A DNA stretch of 64,000 bases from Certhia americana (lineage: Eukaryota > Chordata > Aves > Passeriformes > Certhiidae), in the NCBI GenBank assembly GCA_018697195.1, contig CM031859.1, positions 55,428,650-55,492,649 of the forward strand. The letters are read 5' to 3'. Every line of letters begins with the position of its first letter. Positions within the stretch are counted from its first letter, which is position 1. The notes beneath the pieces are model-generated. The model was not told where the DNA came from, made no database searches, and worked only from the letters and a program-made list of their open reading frames with translations. Positions 13,401 through 26,643 of the stretch are shown one piece after another. The position numbers and the translations under genes are program-made.

Positions 13401-15317
13401 TCAGAGCACTTCACTGGCTCTGTCCACGGAGAGCAGCTGGCCTGGCACACCGTGGGCAGGGAGATGTCTCTGGCTCCTGCAAAGCCGTTGCTCTTCTGGA
13501 AAAAGCTCTTAAACTCTGCAAAGACAGCAGCAGTGGGTGAGGCTGGGGGTAGGTGTGCCTCAGGGTCTGAGGTTTCTGTGCTGGCTTTCAGGTAGCACAG
13601 TCTCTGGCTGGTTAAAAGCAGGGTAAATGCATACCACATGCTGCTAAGCTGGGTTTGTATAAGCAGTGGGAAAAGTTAGATACTTGGCCTTAGCCTTTCC
13701 CAGCTGAGGCTTCCTTCTGGTCTCTGAGGAGAGTGCACTGCAATGCTGATTCACACAAGTGTCTTCTACCTGGTGCACTGGTGAGGAGGCACCATGAGGA
13801 GCTGCTTGTGCAACTGTGGGCAGCAGCAAGCTGCAGAGATATCCATCCTTTCTTGCACCTCAGTCAAGGATGCTGGTTCCTAGCACATGCCTGATCTGAA
13901 TGCAGATGTTAACAGGAAGAAAGAGTCAGCTTGGAGTCCCATGGAAGCTGTGGCCACATGGATTGAATGATCACCTCGGTGCTACTGCTGGCTCATTTGG
14001 GTTCCTCATCTGCATATCACCCATTCTGGCTCATTTGTGTACACTCCTTGTTCCACAGGGGTCCTCAGGTGCCACCATGAGATGTGCAAAACCTATTTCA
14101 GTGATGGTACATGGTTGGATGCAGTCCTTCCAGTGGCTGTGGGAGCCATGAGGATACTTTAGCTGTAGGCTCCTTCAGCCCAAAAAAAGAAAAAAAAAAT
14201 TCCATGGGGAGACAAAGGGTATCCCATACCCATCCTGCCTCAGGGGATCATGGCTCAGAGCAATTGAGCTGGTGACTCTGCAAGCAGATGCCAGGCTGTA
14301 GGCAGTGAGCATGCCACAGAGAGAGCTGATATCATTCCTGATCAGGCACTGGCAGAGAGGCTGGCTGGTCACCAGGCAAAAAGCTTCGTCTTTGTTACTA
14401 GAATGAGAAGCAGCACGTTCTGGGTGATTGTCCTAGCGGTGGGGAAGGACTCTTTTGAGCCTGAAGGTCCATTATGAGGTTTCTGATACAAGAAAGCAAC
14501 TTGCTGCCAGCTCAGCCTCACTGTGTGCATGCTCCCTGCCCTCTCTGCCAGGCTCTAGAGACCTACACCCACTGTGGCACTGCAGCCCCTGGGCCATCTC
14601 TGTCTGCATGTGCAAAGGGAGTAGCAGTGCCAGGGAACAGCCTTCCTGTTGCTGTGCTCCTGGAGAGGTGGTCACTGTGAGGGTGCCCTCCTGGGGCTCT
14701 TCAGCATCACTGGAGACACACAGATGTCTTGGTGGGCTGAGGAGGGCTTTGTTCCTGTCCTTAGGGCCCCATTCCTGATTGGCATGTACTTGCCAAAGGT
14801 CCTTAGCTGAGGTGGCCTGTCCATCTCGAAAGTCACAGCACCGAGACATGGATGTCAGCCCTTGTGCAGACATTACATGTGAAGTCTACTCTAAAACAAC
14901 ACAGCACAGACTGCAAGCCAAGCATTCAGTACTTAGGAAAAGCCAGGTTTAAGGTTTCCTGTGCCACTCCAGCCAGTTTGAGGTTTTGATAGCATCATCT
15001 CTTTCTTAGCCTTGTGTCACTGACTCCAGCCTTCTGTTTCTCTTAGTCTGAGCTTCTACCTCTCTCCTGCTTTGCTGCCAGGTCCAGTCCTTTTCTCTCT
15101 TCCATATCTCAGTCTTCCCCTCATCCCACCTCCCAGACTGTTTCTTTTTCTACCTATCAGGTTATGTGCTCTCACCTGACCCCTAAACATGCCTCACAAC
15201 TGCATTGACAGTATGCACCTCTCCCCTTTCTTCCTCCCATCTCCCAAATCTGCCTCCTGATTCAGGCAGTCAGTCCCACATTCCCAGTTATTCCTCAGAT
15301 CTTTTTTGTGGTCTCTT
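10441..15317. other. No gene confirmed; GC-rich patches and a pyrimidine tract
   Basis: Unique sequence of varied composition. A pyrimidine-rich tract at about 11790-12025 is followed by a small CpG cluster at 12040-12085, a weak exon candidate discussed in the findings. GC-rich patches lie at about 13150-13640 and 14460-14880. There, frames of up to 133 codons (14472-14873 minus) overlap frames on the opposite strand. No protein family was recognised. Confidence 0.5.
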
Positions 15318-15457
15318 TCACTCACTCACTCACTCACTCACTCACTCACTCACTCACTCACTCACTCACTCACTCACTCACTCACTCACTCACTCACTCA
15401 CTCACTCACTCACTCACTCACTCCCTCCCTCCCTCCCTCCCTCCCTCCCTCCCTCCC
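15318..15457. repeat. Compound microsatellite (CTCA)n-(CTCC)n
   Basis: About 26 uninterrupted copies of CTCA (15318-15420) pass in phase into about 9 copies of CTCC (15421-15457). The two units differ by one base, so the second array probably grew from a mutated unit of the first. Four-base units leave several frames open, producing Ser-Leu-Thr-His repeat translations that are not genes. Confidence 0.98.
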
Positions 15458-15867
15458 AGCTTTTGCATTAAAACCATGGAGTTTGTCCCTAATCTTTGCA
15501 TGCCATTCCCTCTCTGTCCTGGGGGACCCCTAAAACTACATCCTTTTGTTGTGATCTGGAGCCCCCTCACAGACATTAGCACCCAGAAACCACAGTTGCA
15601 GGGACAGGAGGAGCTGCACCTTCTCATTGGCCTTGAAACAGAGACACCCAGGGAGGACAGCAACAGCTGCCTCTGAATGGGGCTTGTCAGCCTCTCAGAC
15701 AGCCCTGCTTCCATCCATTACACAAGTTAACCTTGCTAGGTGCCTAAAGTTCAGATAAGATCAACCATCTTCACAGCATGAAAGTCTTGGCCAAAGTGTT
15801 TGAAGACAGACAAACTTCTGATTAGACTGGAAGAGGGTCTTACAGTGAACGCTGTCAGGGAGACATG
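15458..15867. other. No gene seen
   Basis: Short unique interval between two microsatellites. No motif, repeat or credible open frame was recognised. Confidence 0.6.

Positions 15868-15907
<40 letters not shown>
15868..15907. repeat. (TG)n dinucleotide microsatellite
   Basis: About 20 uninterrupted TG units. Alternating purine-pyrimidine DNA of this length can adopt Z-form in principle, but nothing here suggests a specific role. Confidence 0.98.
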
Positions 15908-15909
<2 letters not shown>

Positions 15910-16596
15910 CACAGCCACTGACTTAGTCAGCAATAATTCACTGTAAAGGCTTACAGGGGGCTATGTGAAAAGTGAAGGCATTCCTCATTTAATTTATTTG
16001 CTTCTGGGGATATAAACTCATAGGATGTCACAGCAACTGGTCTGTGACTTTCCAGGCTGTTAGTTCTTGTTGGCACAGCAAGTTTTTGTGGACATGTCAT
16101 AGCATGTATAAAGCTTCAGTCTTTTTGGCTGAGTTCACAGACAGCAAATAGAAAGCATTGGTTTATCTTCCTGCCATGTCATACCTCCAGGGTAAGGGAG
16201 TTTGGTTGGTGAGAAGCTTCATAGATGTCTTTAAAGTATTGCAGTAAGAGTTTCATTTGGAACAACTCTGAGCACCATTTCTGGATTTTTGGATAGCTGG
16301 AAATCCTTGGCCTCATATGTCATCCAGGAAAATGTAGGAAGAGCATTGGACAGCTTGGCTCTTTAGAAATATTTAGAAACCATGGTTTTAAATTTACCCT
16401 GCCCAAGTAAATAAAACTACTTCTTGACATGATTTTATGCTATCTCTTTGTGCTACAGAAAGAAGACACAGGCTATGTGGCAGCTCAGAGGTACACTTTC
16501 AATTCCGTTTTCTGAAGTTCCTATAGTCTGGTTTCCTGAGAAATTGTTATGACACCCAAGTAAGTGAGTTTTCTCCAACATGTGTAGTACTGGATG
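15908..16596. other. No gene seen
   Basis: AT-rich unique sequence with no recognised repeat family, RNA gene or credible exon. Confidence 0.6.
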
Positions 16597-16619
16597 AAAA
16601 AAAAAAAAAAAAAAAAAAA
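16597..16619. repeat. Poly(A) run of 23
   Basis: An uninterrupted A23 run. It could be the tail of an old retroposed sequence, but the bases just upstream match no element I know, so it is called only as a homopolymer. Confidence 0.9.
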
Positions 16620-19600
16620 CAAAGAGAAAATGCAGCATGACTTTGGCAGGCTGCTACAAGATTAAACGGGTGAGATGTGCCAGCTCAGGAAATTAATTTT
16701 TGTTTGGACAGCTTCACTATTGGTAGGGATGATTTTCCTCTGTTAAGCAGAATGACCAGCCACATTCTTTAGTATTGTTATCGAGGTGCATTAGAGCCAA
16801 AGAGAGAAAACACTCTTCATACCTGTCTAGCAGCTTGGTGACAGGCAACAGGATGCAATGTAGTCAGAGAAGCCGCTGTACAAAAGTAGGAAGGTTGTGG
16901 CTTCTAGCAAATCCTACCTTTTTCCAAGGAGATGTTCAGAGAGAGCAGATGCTATGTCTTCCATGGTGAATTCTGCACTGTGGAACCCATCTTCAGAACT
17001 GGGTCAGGCTTAGGGTAAATCTGAAGAAAACCAGGGTCTAGCAAGGATGAGAATTCACAGAACTTTCTTATGATCTTTGATGTTTTCTGTGTCCTGAGCT
17101 AAACCTTGCCCCAGCAGAACTGACTGCAGGTCAGACAGTCCACCAGAGTCTTGGGAACCAAAGGCTGAAGGGAAGACCAGGGTTTAAATCTGAATCTGTG
17201 GCCTCCCTTGTATCCCATAGGATAAAATACTTTTAGTTTGATTTTACTTCAGCATCTGCGCATCTGGAATTCTGGAAGGTCACATATAAAGCAAACCAAG
17301 CTAGTCAAATCAATCAATATGCCATTTTTTGTTGCTGATGATTTATCAGCAGAGGAAAGCACTGACTATGTTTCATGTACTTATCTTCTGAAAGTTTTCC
17401 AGAATGCAGGAAAGAGTGTTTATACATGGTACTCTTTGGCCACAGCTTAAAGAGGTCACTTTCCTCAGAGGTCTTTGGTCTATCTCGGAGTGGGTATGGG
17501 TCCTCTGAATTTTTTTGATCAGTCTTCTCTGCTACTTAAAGCTTTATCCTTGAAAGTTTGGAGAAGGAAACAAGCATCAGAGAACCCTCATGATATGATG
17601 CTTCAAAGAAAAATAGTCTCCTGCTGTTTGCCTTCTGCTTCTTGAGACTGTGATTTACCTGCCCATATCTCCTGCTTTGTGCACCCTTCTGTCTCTGGCC
17701 CTGTGCCCCCACAACTTCCCAGCCCCTCCTTTCCTTCCCAAAAGTCAGAGCTCTCACCCACATCTTCTTCATCAGCTCCCCCCCTGCCTGCTGAAGAGAT
17801 TGAGATTGCCATGCTTTTTTTTTGAGTTTGGTTTTCTTATTTCTCAGTCTGCCATGTGTTTTGGCATACCATACATGTTGCAAAGATACATCTTTTGTCC
17901 CACAAGACAGCTGTTTTTCATCTCTGAACTCCACAGAGTCACCTGTGCCTCCTGCTCCTGCTGGCCACATCACCTCTCTCTCCCACAGCAATGTCCACAG
18001 GAAAGCTCTGTGTCTGGGCATGAAGGACTCAGTGGTACACTCAAGCATCATCTAATCACTCCATATGTTGTAATGGCTCAGCTTCTGTACTACTGGCACC
18101 AGTCCTCCTATGTGTCATTACACAGTCAGCATAATGTTGCTCATTAAATTATTTGTTGTCATTAATTTGACTTTGAGCTCAACTACAACACCAGCAGTAC
18201 TGAAAGAAAATGTGATTTAATTATTATTGTAATTTTTACACTGCAGAATATTATGCATTGTTTTGAAATATCTGGATGTGGATGTTACTTTAACATGCTT
18301 TAAATCCATAGTAAAAAAGCGTTAGATGTTCCTTATCCTCGCTTTCCATTGTCGCTCAGACAAGTCAAAGCCAACAAGTCTCTGCAAAGCTTAAATAATT
18401 TTCCCTTTCATGTTATGTTTTTAGTGCTTTTTCAGTAAGACTACATTTTTTTAATGAGTTCCTAGGCATAGGTACGGGGATTTTTGTACTTCAGTATCTG
18501 CCAAAAATGGTGAGGGTAACGTGGCTTGAGCAGGTCCCATCTCACCCCTGTTCTTGTTTCAGTCTTGCATTCTGGGTCTTTTATCAAACACTTTTCTAAA
18601 ATCTGGCAGGCCAGGGCTGTGCTCCTGCAGCAGGGTGCAGCTGGATGCACCCAGCTCTGTGGTTCCTGCTCCCAGCTGAGAGGATGTACTGGCTCTGGTC
18701 TGGGAGCTGGCCAGCCACATGATCACAGCACTGTGCCCAGGGTCAAACCCCATCCCCAAAGGGGCCAAAACGCAGCAAAATCTGTCATTCCACTCTGCTT
18801 CCAGCTATGCAGTCATTGCCCTGGGAACTAATTTCTTGGACTGGCAGATTATACAGGTGGATTCCCCACCTGGCTCTTTCCCACTGTGCAGACACAGGCA
18901 AGTTCTCAAAGCTCTTGTGCGAGCCTGCTGCGTTTCTGTCCTACACTTAAAGTGTGGGGTTAATTGGCTTTGCCTGCACAGCATGCTATAGGGAATGTGG
19001 GGACCAGAGGATCCTGTTTATGCCATGCTTTTCACTATTTATGAGCCCTAGAAGATCAGGAACTGACTGTGCACAAGAGCACTACCTTCTGGCACCATGG
19101 CCACTTGAGCCAGCCAACACAGGCAGACTAAGCCTACCGGGCTGCACCAAGTGAGGGGAAATTGTGTGTCACACAACACCGAATTTGCATCATGTAGCAT
19201 CAAGAAATCTACAGCCCTGCAGTATCTCTTGTCTCTAAATAAAAGGTCTCCAGTATGGGTATGCCACTGATTGCTGCACACCATAAATACCTATCTTTTT
19301 TATTTTACTTTTTTTTAAACCTGTCACTATGTATTTGAAGCAGTAAGGTGTACCCCCATTTCACAGGCTCACAAGAAGGTGATAATCAGCGCAAGGCTGT
19401 GGAAGTAGTTGATTGAGCAGTGAGGAATCTTCTAGACAGTCCCAGGCCAGTGGACTCAGGAAGAGAAAATATGAGAAAAGAATAAAGCTGATTTAACAAT
19501 GTGCAGAGTTGGTAGAGGAAAAGAAAGCCTGTTACTGGCGAGACTGCAGGTACACCTGACAAAATGCAGACATGAAGCCCAACTTGTGTGAAAGTATGGC

Positions 19601-22600
19601 ACACTGACCTGGAAGGAAGGGCTTGTGTATCTTCTGCCTACTCTTTGTCTCACTTTCCTGTCTTTATATTCCTCTCCTTTTGCTCCTGTGCATTTGAGAA
19701 TGCAGATCTGTATGTCAAGCCTGTGCAATGGAGCAGGCAGGCAGAGAGCTGTGATGCTCCAAGTCTCTCTGACAGCACCACTGCAGAGCCCTGAGCCAGC
19801 AGCAGTGCTGGGGTCATCAGCAGAGACAGTGCTGTGTGCTCCTCCTGCCACTGATGTCTGTGCTCCTCACGAGCTGGAGAAGGTTCTCTTGTGGCTGGCT
19901 ATAAGGTGTTGACAGGGCTATCTCCAGCGCTCAGCAGAACGTTGTGCCAACACATTGAGAGTAGAATCCTGCAAGCCGCACACCTCCCCCCGTACCACAA
20001 ACATCCTCTCCCAGAATTGAGTCATACCACCCAGCACCTTAAACTGTATTTGTTTTAGCTAAACTCCACAGGATGCTTTTTCACTTATGGCTCAAGACAT
20101 TCCTGTTCCCTTTGACACAAGGCACACTGAGATTCTGTGGTGGGGAAGTGATGCATGGCCAGGATGCTGGCCCCATTCCTGCAGAACTTCCCGGTCCTGT
20201 GGTACCGGAGGTCAGTGAGGCTGCAGCACCCACACAGATGGCGTGGAGTTACTAATCCCTTTGAAATGACAATTTTCTCTTTTTATTTTGTATGTTTTCC
20301 AGATGTCACCTGCTGGCTTCAGGGGGAAGGGAAAAGTCAGTGTGAGGAAAGTATTTCAGCAATTTGTTTGGGAAGCCAGGTGCCTCTTGGAGCAGCTTGA
20401 ACCACTTTTAAATTAAAACTTAAATAGAAAGAAAGCTGTTGCTTCACTACAGGCAGATGTAAAATAGCAAGCAGCTACTGAGGTGTCTTGGGAAGAGCTA
20501 ATTTTCCTATGGGCAGAAGTCAAAACCTTGATCCTCTCTTTGCCTGTTAGCAAAAGTTGATCCCCTCTTTTCCCATTGCTCTATCTGCAAGACCAAACTC
20601 ACTGTGGCAGGCCCCACATCCAGCCCTGTACTCACTGTTCATGGCTGCAGTCAGGTGTGGGAGGCCACTGAACTCTCTCCGTGTCTCTGTTTTTGGCTCA
20701 TGCCAAAACAAATAGATGGGCCCGGATTCATACAAAGCAAGTGTGATATTGTGCGAACTGGTTGTCGAGTTTGGGGTGCCAAGATGCTGTCCTTTGCATA
20801 TGAATCCCTTCTGGGTTACACCCTTTAGAGAAAACAGTGGCTGCTGGTTTGTCCCTCCAGGAAGGTATGTTTTGAGATGGCAGCTGTGGCACTTGGGTTC
20901 ACTTTTATGAAGCACGTTAAAAATCAGCCTGTGTAATCTCGTTCTTTGATCTATGTCCTTTTCCTTAAGCCAAACAGCTTTTGCCATTCTCTAGAGCTCC
21001 TTGTTGATGAAACAGAATGGGGAGAGTACAACATGTTTTAGTATAGTCTTAGAGTAAGAAGCTCTTTTTTAATGAGGAAATACCAGATAAAAGACATCTT
21101 GAGTAGAAACCGGAAAAGTAGGTCAATAATGCTAAAAAAACCATACCTTTAAAACACCTGAAGCCTTTAGAGAACATGGAAAAAATATGTCTGTGTAATG
21201 TAAAGCAAAGTAATAATTTCCCCTATTCACACACACTAAAACAGAGCTAAATGATTGTGCCACATCTTGATGAATCTGTTTTTAAGAAGGTGAATCTCAC
21301 GCTGCTTGAGAAAAGGTTGCTAAGCATTCTCCTATATTCATTAGCTATGTAAACAGGGATGTAGAAGAGTCCCTTTCTTGTCAGTGCCTAAAGAAACAGA
21401 GCTTGGACCCTGGCAACTAAAGAATAATCCCCCTGTTTCCTGGAATTCTGTCAGACTGATGGAACTTGAGTGGGGAAATATGCTATTTGTAGAGAAAAAA
21501 AAAATATCCTTAAGTTCTTGGCTCACTTCTTGGCATGCAAGGAGTGCAGGGGGTTTAGGTATTTCTAAGCAAATGTGAAAAATATTGAAGGGGATATTTT
21601 CTTCCAGGGATCAAGGTACACACCAACACTCACTTCCATTCTGTCCCCAGGCACTACTGTATTACACAGTCTTACAGCAGTGCATGAGTTTCAGAGAGAA
21701 AACATTGTAAATATGAGCTAGAAAGCATGTGTTTTTCTCTTTCTCTGGTTACCTCTTTGAGAACTACTTGATGAAGTCAATTAAAGAGAGAAAAAAAAAC
21801 CCAGCCTCTTTCTCTCAGTAGAAATCAGTCTTTTTCTTGCAAACAACTCAGTGTTTAGTTCTTGCAAAAAAACAGCCATATGAAAAATTAAAAAAAAAAA
21901 AGTGTCCTTTTATTAAGTTCAATAGGTACTTTTAGCACACTGTAGATTTGCAAACACTAATTTCTATCCCCTTTCCAACATGGCAGATTGCACTGCTCCT
22001 CCCCTTCCTCCTTGACAAAGCAGACTATAAGCAAAACAGTGAAGCCCTGGGGACAGATAATTTGGTGATTTCTTTATCAACCAGTGATGACTTTTTTGCA
22101 AAGGCAAAGCTGCATTCTGTGCTATTTCATAGGGTTTTCAGAAAGCTTCTTTTCCAAGTGGAGCAAATGCAACCTGGCCCACTGCATTCTCCTGGGGATT
22201 TTCAAAATTTTTTCTAAATGGAAAAGTAAACAAAAAAAAAAGTTTAATAAATTCAGTGCTGCTCCTTTTGCATTTTATCTGGTCTTTTTTTTTTACTTTG
22301 GAGTCAATTTTTATCGCTCTGTGCTCCTTTACACAAGGTGGTCAGGGACAATTTGTAATTCAAATTCCATCTCTTCTTTGTGGAGATGGTGAACTGCAGG
22401 TGATTCTGTTGAAGGATCCTTGCTTCCTGTGGGATGGAAAGGAGGCCAGGAGCTGGTGCTGTCGTGCAGGTTCTGCACTGCACAGTGAGGGTGCACACTT
22501 GCTATGATGCAGACTGGCACAAGTGGAGTCACTTCTGTTTACATCATTAGCAGAGGAGGAAGGAAGTAGTGGTTTTAAATGTCTTACTAGATATTTCAGT

Positions 22601-22816
22601 TAATAGGAATCCTAAAATTGATGGATAAAGAGTGTGGTGTTTAATTATGGCTGTAGTCCTCCCCCTGGTTGGAGCATTTCCCAGTGGGATGATGTAATTC
22701 TATCAGTGAGACTCAATGGCCCAGAAGATCTCTCCCTGGAGGGAGGCTGGGATGTGGAAAAGATAAGAAAAAAGCCCCAGCTGTTTTTTTGACAATTGGC
22801 CCATTGACAGACAATT
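16620..22816. other. No gene seen; unique sequence
   Basis: Mostly unique sequence. The largest frames are 171 codons on the minus strand (17536-18051) and 165 codons on the plus strand (17650-18147). They overlap almost completely in a strand-biased region (C/T-rich plus strand at 17640-18050), which explains both without coding. The AT-rich stretch at about 18160-18340 is free of repeats. No known exon, tRNA or transposon was recognised. Confidence 0.55.
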
Positions 22817-24590
22817 ACGCCCCTCCCACCCCCCACCCGCCCCCCACACACCCCCCACCTCACCCCCAGTTTCAACAGATGGTGATAGAATACAGAGTTT
22901 TGGTTACATTTTGCACTGCAACCCATGACAAGGGGACTGCCATCCACTAGAATTTCCCCATGTATTTCAATGGTCTTCCCTTCTTCCATATTCCCATCTC
23001 TAACCATCATCCATATTTTTCTAACTTTTGTTGACTCCTTGGCACTTCCTCTGCAGCGTAAATAGAACACATGGGCCTGGAAAAAATTTCCTGGGTCATG
23101 AAGCTCGGTCGCATGAAGGTTGGTCATCTCATCTACAGCCATCATATAACTGAGTCCAAGCCCTTAGCCAGGTCCATCCAGGAAGCAGGGAGACTTCATG
23201 TCCTTGCTGCACATTTGGGAGATTGCTTCAGCACAGGGTTACCATATTTGTGAGGAACGTGCTTGTGATCTCCAGAATAAAGGATAGTTATGGCTGGTTT
23301 ATACTCATTTGAACTTTGTACTTGGCTCAAGCTGCTTTTTTCCTCTTTCTGCTTTTTAATCTACTGCTGCATTTACAAAGGTCAGTCATGTCTGTTCTCA
23401 GCCTTGGCTTTCCTTTGGCTCTAAACCCCGACTTGTCCCATCTGGTGTGTTAATACAGCCTCCACAGTAACTCCATGGCCAGCGTCCTCTTCATGTTCAC
23501 TGTTTCTATTTCTTCAATGCAGAAATAGCTGAGGAAGCTGTGCACAGCAGTCCTGTGAGGTATCCCCAGAGCCATCCATGTCTGGTGGGCACTACTCTTT
23601 ATCTGTCTTTTTTGGAGAGTTCTGTACTGCACCTGCCTTTTCTCAACTTCTGCCCAGTTTGCTTTCAGAAGCTGAGTTACAAGAGCCTGGTCAGAGCTCA
23701 GGTGCCTGACACAACCTGTATACACAGGTCTCCTTCCCTGCTCATTTTCACCTGGCAGGATTCCTGTTGATTGCAAACGCTTGGGTAACTTGTCCCTATG
23801 TGCATGAGCTTGGATTTTGTAAATTATTCAATCTTGTTTGGATTCATTACCCTGGCCTTCTGGATCATGAGTCTTCTCTATGCTGATAACGCCACCAGTT
23901 TTATATCAATAAATACTACTGGATGTTCCCATTTTCTCTGCCAGTGATCATGCCAAATTGATGCTTAACTTCACTCCTGAAAAAGCTGTTCCAGTTTGTT
24001 ATATTTCCTTGTGAGAGAACCCTTTGTCATCTCCTCAGGAATGTCCTCATCTCCTAATCCCTTTTGTTGCCGATTCCCATTTTTGCAGTTTTAGTTAATA
24101 ATTCCTTTGTGATACCATACAGATGTCGAGAGAGATTTGGCTGACTTGTATTCCTCCGTCTGAAAAGCATCCATCTTATAAAAAAATGGTATCATGTAAT
24201 TCAGGCACGTTCCTGATGCATCTTGTCCCAATTTTCAGTTACCTTCTTAGCCCTCTCCTTTTTCACATATCTCAAAGCCTTCCACAGATCACTTTCCCAC
24301 TCTCCTGCATCATACCATAAGCTTGTTTGCTGTTTAGACACTCATTTGGGTTTAACAGAAATCTTTGCAGTGCCACTTTCCTGGCCCATCGAGAGCTACT
24401 TGATTCAGGGTACAGAATCTCCCTAGAGGGGCACGTATCTAAATGTCTGAAGTGCAAACATAAAGCAGCTCACATTATTGTATTAAGGGAGGTTATCTGA
24501 GTTATCAGACTCAGTATTTGCTTTTCTGTTTTGGGGGACTCTTCTTCAGGTTTTTTGGTCACTAAATCTTCTTACAATTTATCTGTATGT
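22645..24590 (-). pseudogene. Possible decayed coding segment, unidentified
   Basis: Reading the minus strand from about 24582 downward, long frames follow one another. The first frame is open to about 24330 except for one TGA (24472-24470). The same phase is open again from about 23905 to 23450 except for one TGA (23830-23828), and includes a 108-codon frame (23776-23450). A 166-codon frame (23145-22645) follows in a shifted phase. Between these, short Lys/Glu-rich runs appear in other phases, as frameshifts would produce. No start codon, splice sites or domain could be fixed, and I recognise no family. Against it: the minus strand is purine-rich here, which lowers stop frequency by itself, and the last frame runs into a C-rich tract. 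A dead retrocopy, an ancient retroelement gene or chance are all possible. Confidence 0.2.
22817..22868. repeat. C-rich tract; G-quadruplex/i-motif candidate
   Basis: Seven runs of three to six C occur within about 50 bases, separated by one to five bases. The minus strand thus has far more than the four G-runs needed for an intramolecular G-quadruplex, and the plus strand could form an i-motif. The run pattern is seen directly; folding is inferred. Confidence 0.9.
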
Positions 24591-26643
24591 CTGTAAGTTA
24601 TAACATTGCTAAGAGGGCAACATTGGTGCCAAAATTAATTTCCAACCTTATAAAAGCAAACTAATAATTGAGGTGAATGCTTCAGTGTAAAGATGCCACT
24701 TACATAATTCATACTTTGAACAGTGACATAAACCAGGATGTACAGAGCATTAGCCAGACACACAAGATGTCCTTATACTATTTTCTTCTATATTGAGATT
24801 TTAAAAGGAAGGAAAAGCTTCAAACTTCATCTTAACCTCTGTTTTAGTGGAGTTTTACTTGCTTCTAACCTTGTTATCCTACCTTTTCTGGTTTGTTTCT
24901 GGGATTTGGGTTATGTTCTTCAGTTCAGGACTGAGTTGAAGCGAGAATTGAGAGGTTTTGGAGAATGGTGGGACTGGATTCAGCCTCCTGAAGAATCAAA
25001 GGAGTAAAGTGCCTGATACATGAGGCAGTCTTATGTGTGCTGACACTACCTTCACTGAAGGTTTCACACTGCAAACTGTCTTTTCATAAAATAGCCAGAA
25101 AGAAGCCACCTTCCTGATTAATTTGTGGGGGATTATTGAGTAGTAATGAAAGCAATCAGTGTCAGACCAGCTATGCAGAGATGGTAGCTGGACTGAACTG
25201 TCTGAAAGTGAGGAAGGAAAGCATTTATTTTGAATCACATGCAGTTAAAACCATTGTTTCCTGATGTATATGGACATTATTAAAATTGTTTTTCTGTCAT
25301 CATCATGAAAAAAACATTGGAAAGGAATAACTATATGTAAAAGAAAACAGTTGTTTTGGCAACTGTTGCAATAAAGTGTACTGGGAAGAGGCAGTTAGAA
25401 AACAGTAATCTGAAAGGTCAGACTTGAAAATTTTGTTTTGGAAATCTTTGCCTTACTGTTTGTAGTGGGCCCATAGAAAAAAAGTTCTCTTTGTCTTCAT
25501 TGGTCATCAATTTAATTGCAAGGAGGAGATAAAAAGCTGATGGGAATGCAGAAATGTTAATAAACAGCATCTATGAGGAACACACACTTTCAAATGTGCA
25601 CTCAGATGAATATACACTTTGTAAGTCATGTGAAATAGAAAGCTGAGTTATTCAGAGTCCTTCCTCCTGGAGTGACTAGGTTAAGCTTGTAAATAACCCC
25701 AAAACTTTGCTCAAATGACCCCAAAACCTACTCAAAATTCACTGTCTGACCCAGCCAATCATACTATTACAGCCTTTTAAAAAATGCTTAACACAATGAA
25801 GGGTTACTTGAGTCCAATTAATCTGTTATTATTCGTGACTAATCTTCGTCTTCCTTGGATGAAAGATGGAAGAAGCTCAGAGGAATCCCACTGCTGGGCC
25901 ATTTTGCATGTAGGAGGGCTTTGTGTTAAGTCTCTCTTGCAAGGAAAGCAGCTGCCAGAGGAGAGTCACCTGAGACCACACATGGTCATGAGAACAAACT
26001 GGTTTTAACTCTGGTTTAACCCAGACTCCTGCTGTTCACATCTGTGTTCCCGTGGATATGGCTCAAGTCATTCACAATGCATATGCTTGATGAAGGTATT
26101 AAAATATCACCAGGTACATTAAAACTCTTCAACATTTTGGATAAGTGATCAATGGCACCCAAGATATTGATAGAAGTGAGGTAGGTCAATGTCTCTCCAT
26201 TGACCCCTGATTCTCAGCTCATACCTCATGATGGATATGGAAAGCTTGTGGAGGATGCTGGCAGAGAACCTTCTTCCTTAAAATCCTGGGTTTCTGCTCC
26301 TTAATCTAGTAAAATCCTGCTCCTTTTCCTCACCTGCAGCATGTGCAGCAGCAGCTACACACTGAGTGCTGTCCATGGGAAAGGGAGGTGGGATTGAAGT
26401 GAGGACACCATGGGAACAGGTGTTGCAAAGTACAAGAAAACTGAGTTGCAAAAGGTGGCATTAATCATGTGGAGATTAAATTTATTATCCCAGATTCCAT
26501 GAAAGTATCAACAGCAATAAATTTCATTATTTCATATGTTGTGTATTGCATACAGGATCACTGTCCTGTGGTGGTATTGGCAGATTGCTTGGTATGATTA
26601 TGGATGTAACTTGTAAGAATTGGTGGTAAATTAAATATTATCT
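24591..26643. other. No gene seen; unique sequence
   Basis: AT-rich unique sequence with only small, overlapping open frames (60-90 codons). No repeat family or RNA gene was recognised. Confidence 0.6.

Noticed and set aside
15205..15676. Ser-Leu-Thr-His repeat proteins on the plus strand
   Set aside because: They are translations of the CTCA/CTCC microsatellite in several frames at once.
16597..16619. A23 run as the tail of a processed pseudogene
   Set aside because: No gene-like sequence or flanking duplication could be recognised upstream.
17536..18147. Overlapping 171-codon (minus) and 165-codon (plus) frames
   Set aside because: Both occupy the same strand-biased, C/T-rich DNA. Open frames on both strands are explained by base composition, and neither translation is recognisable.
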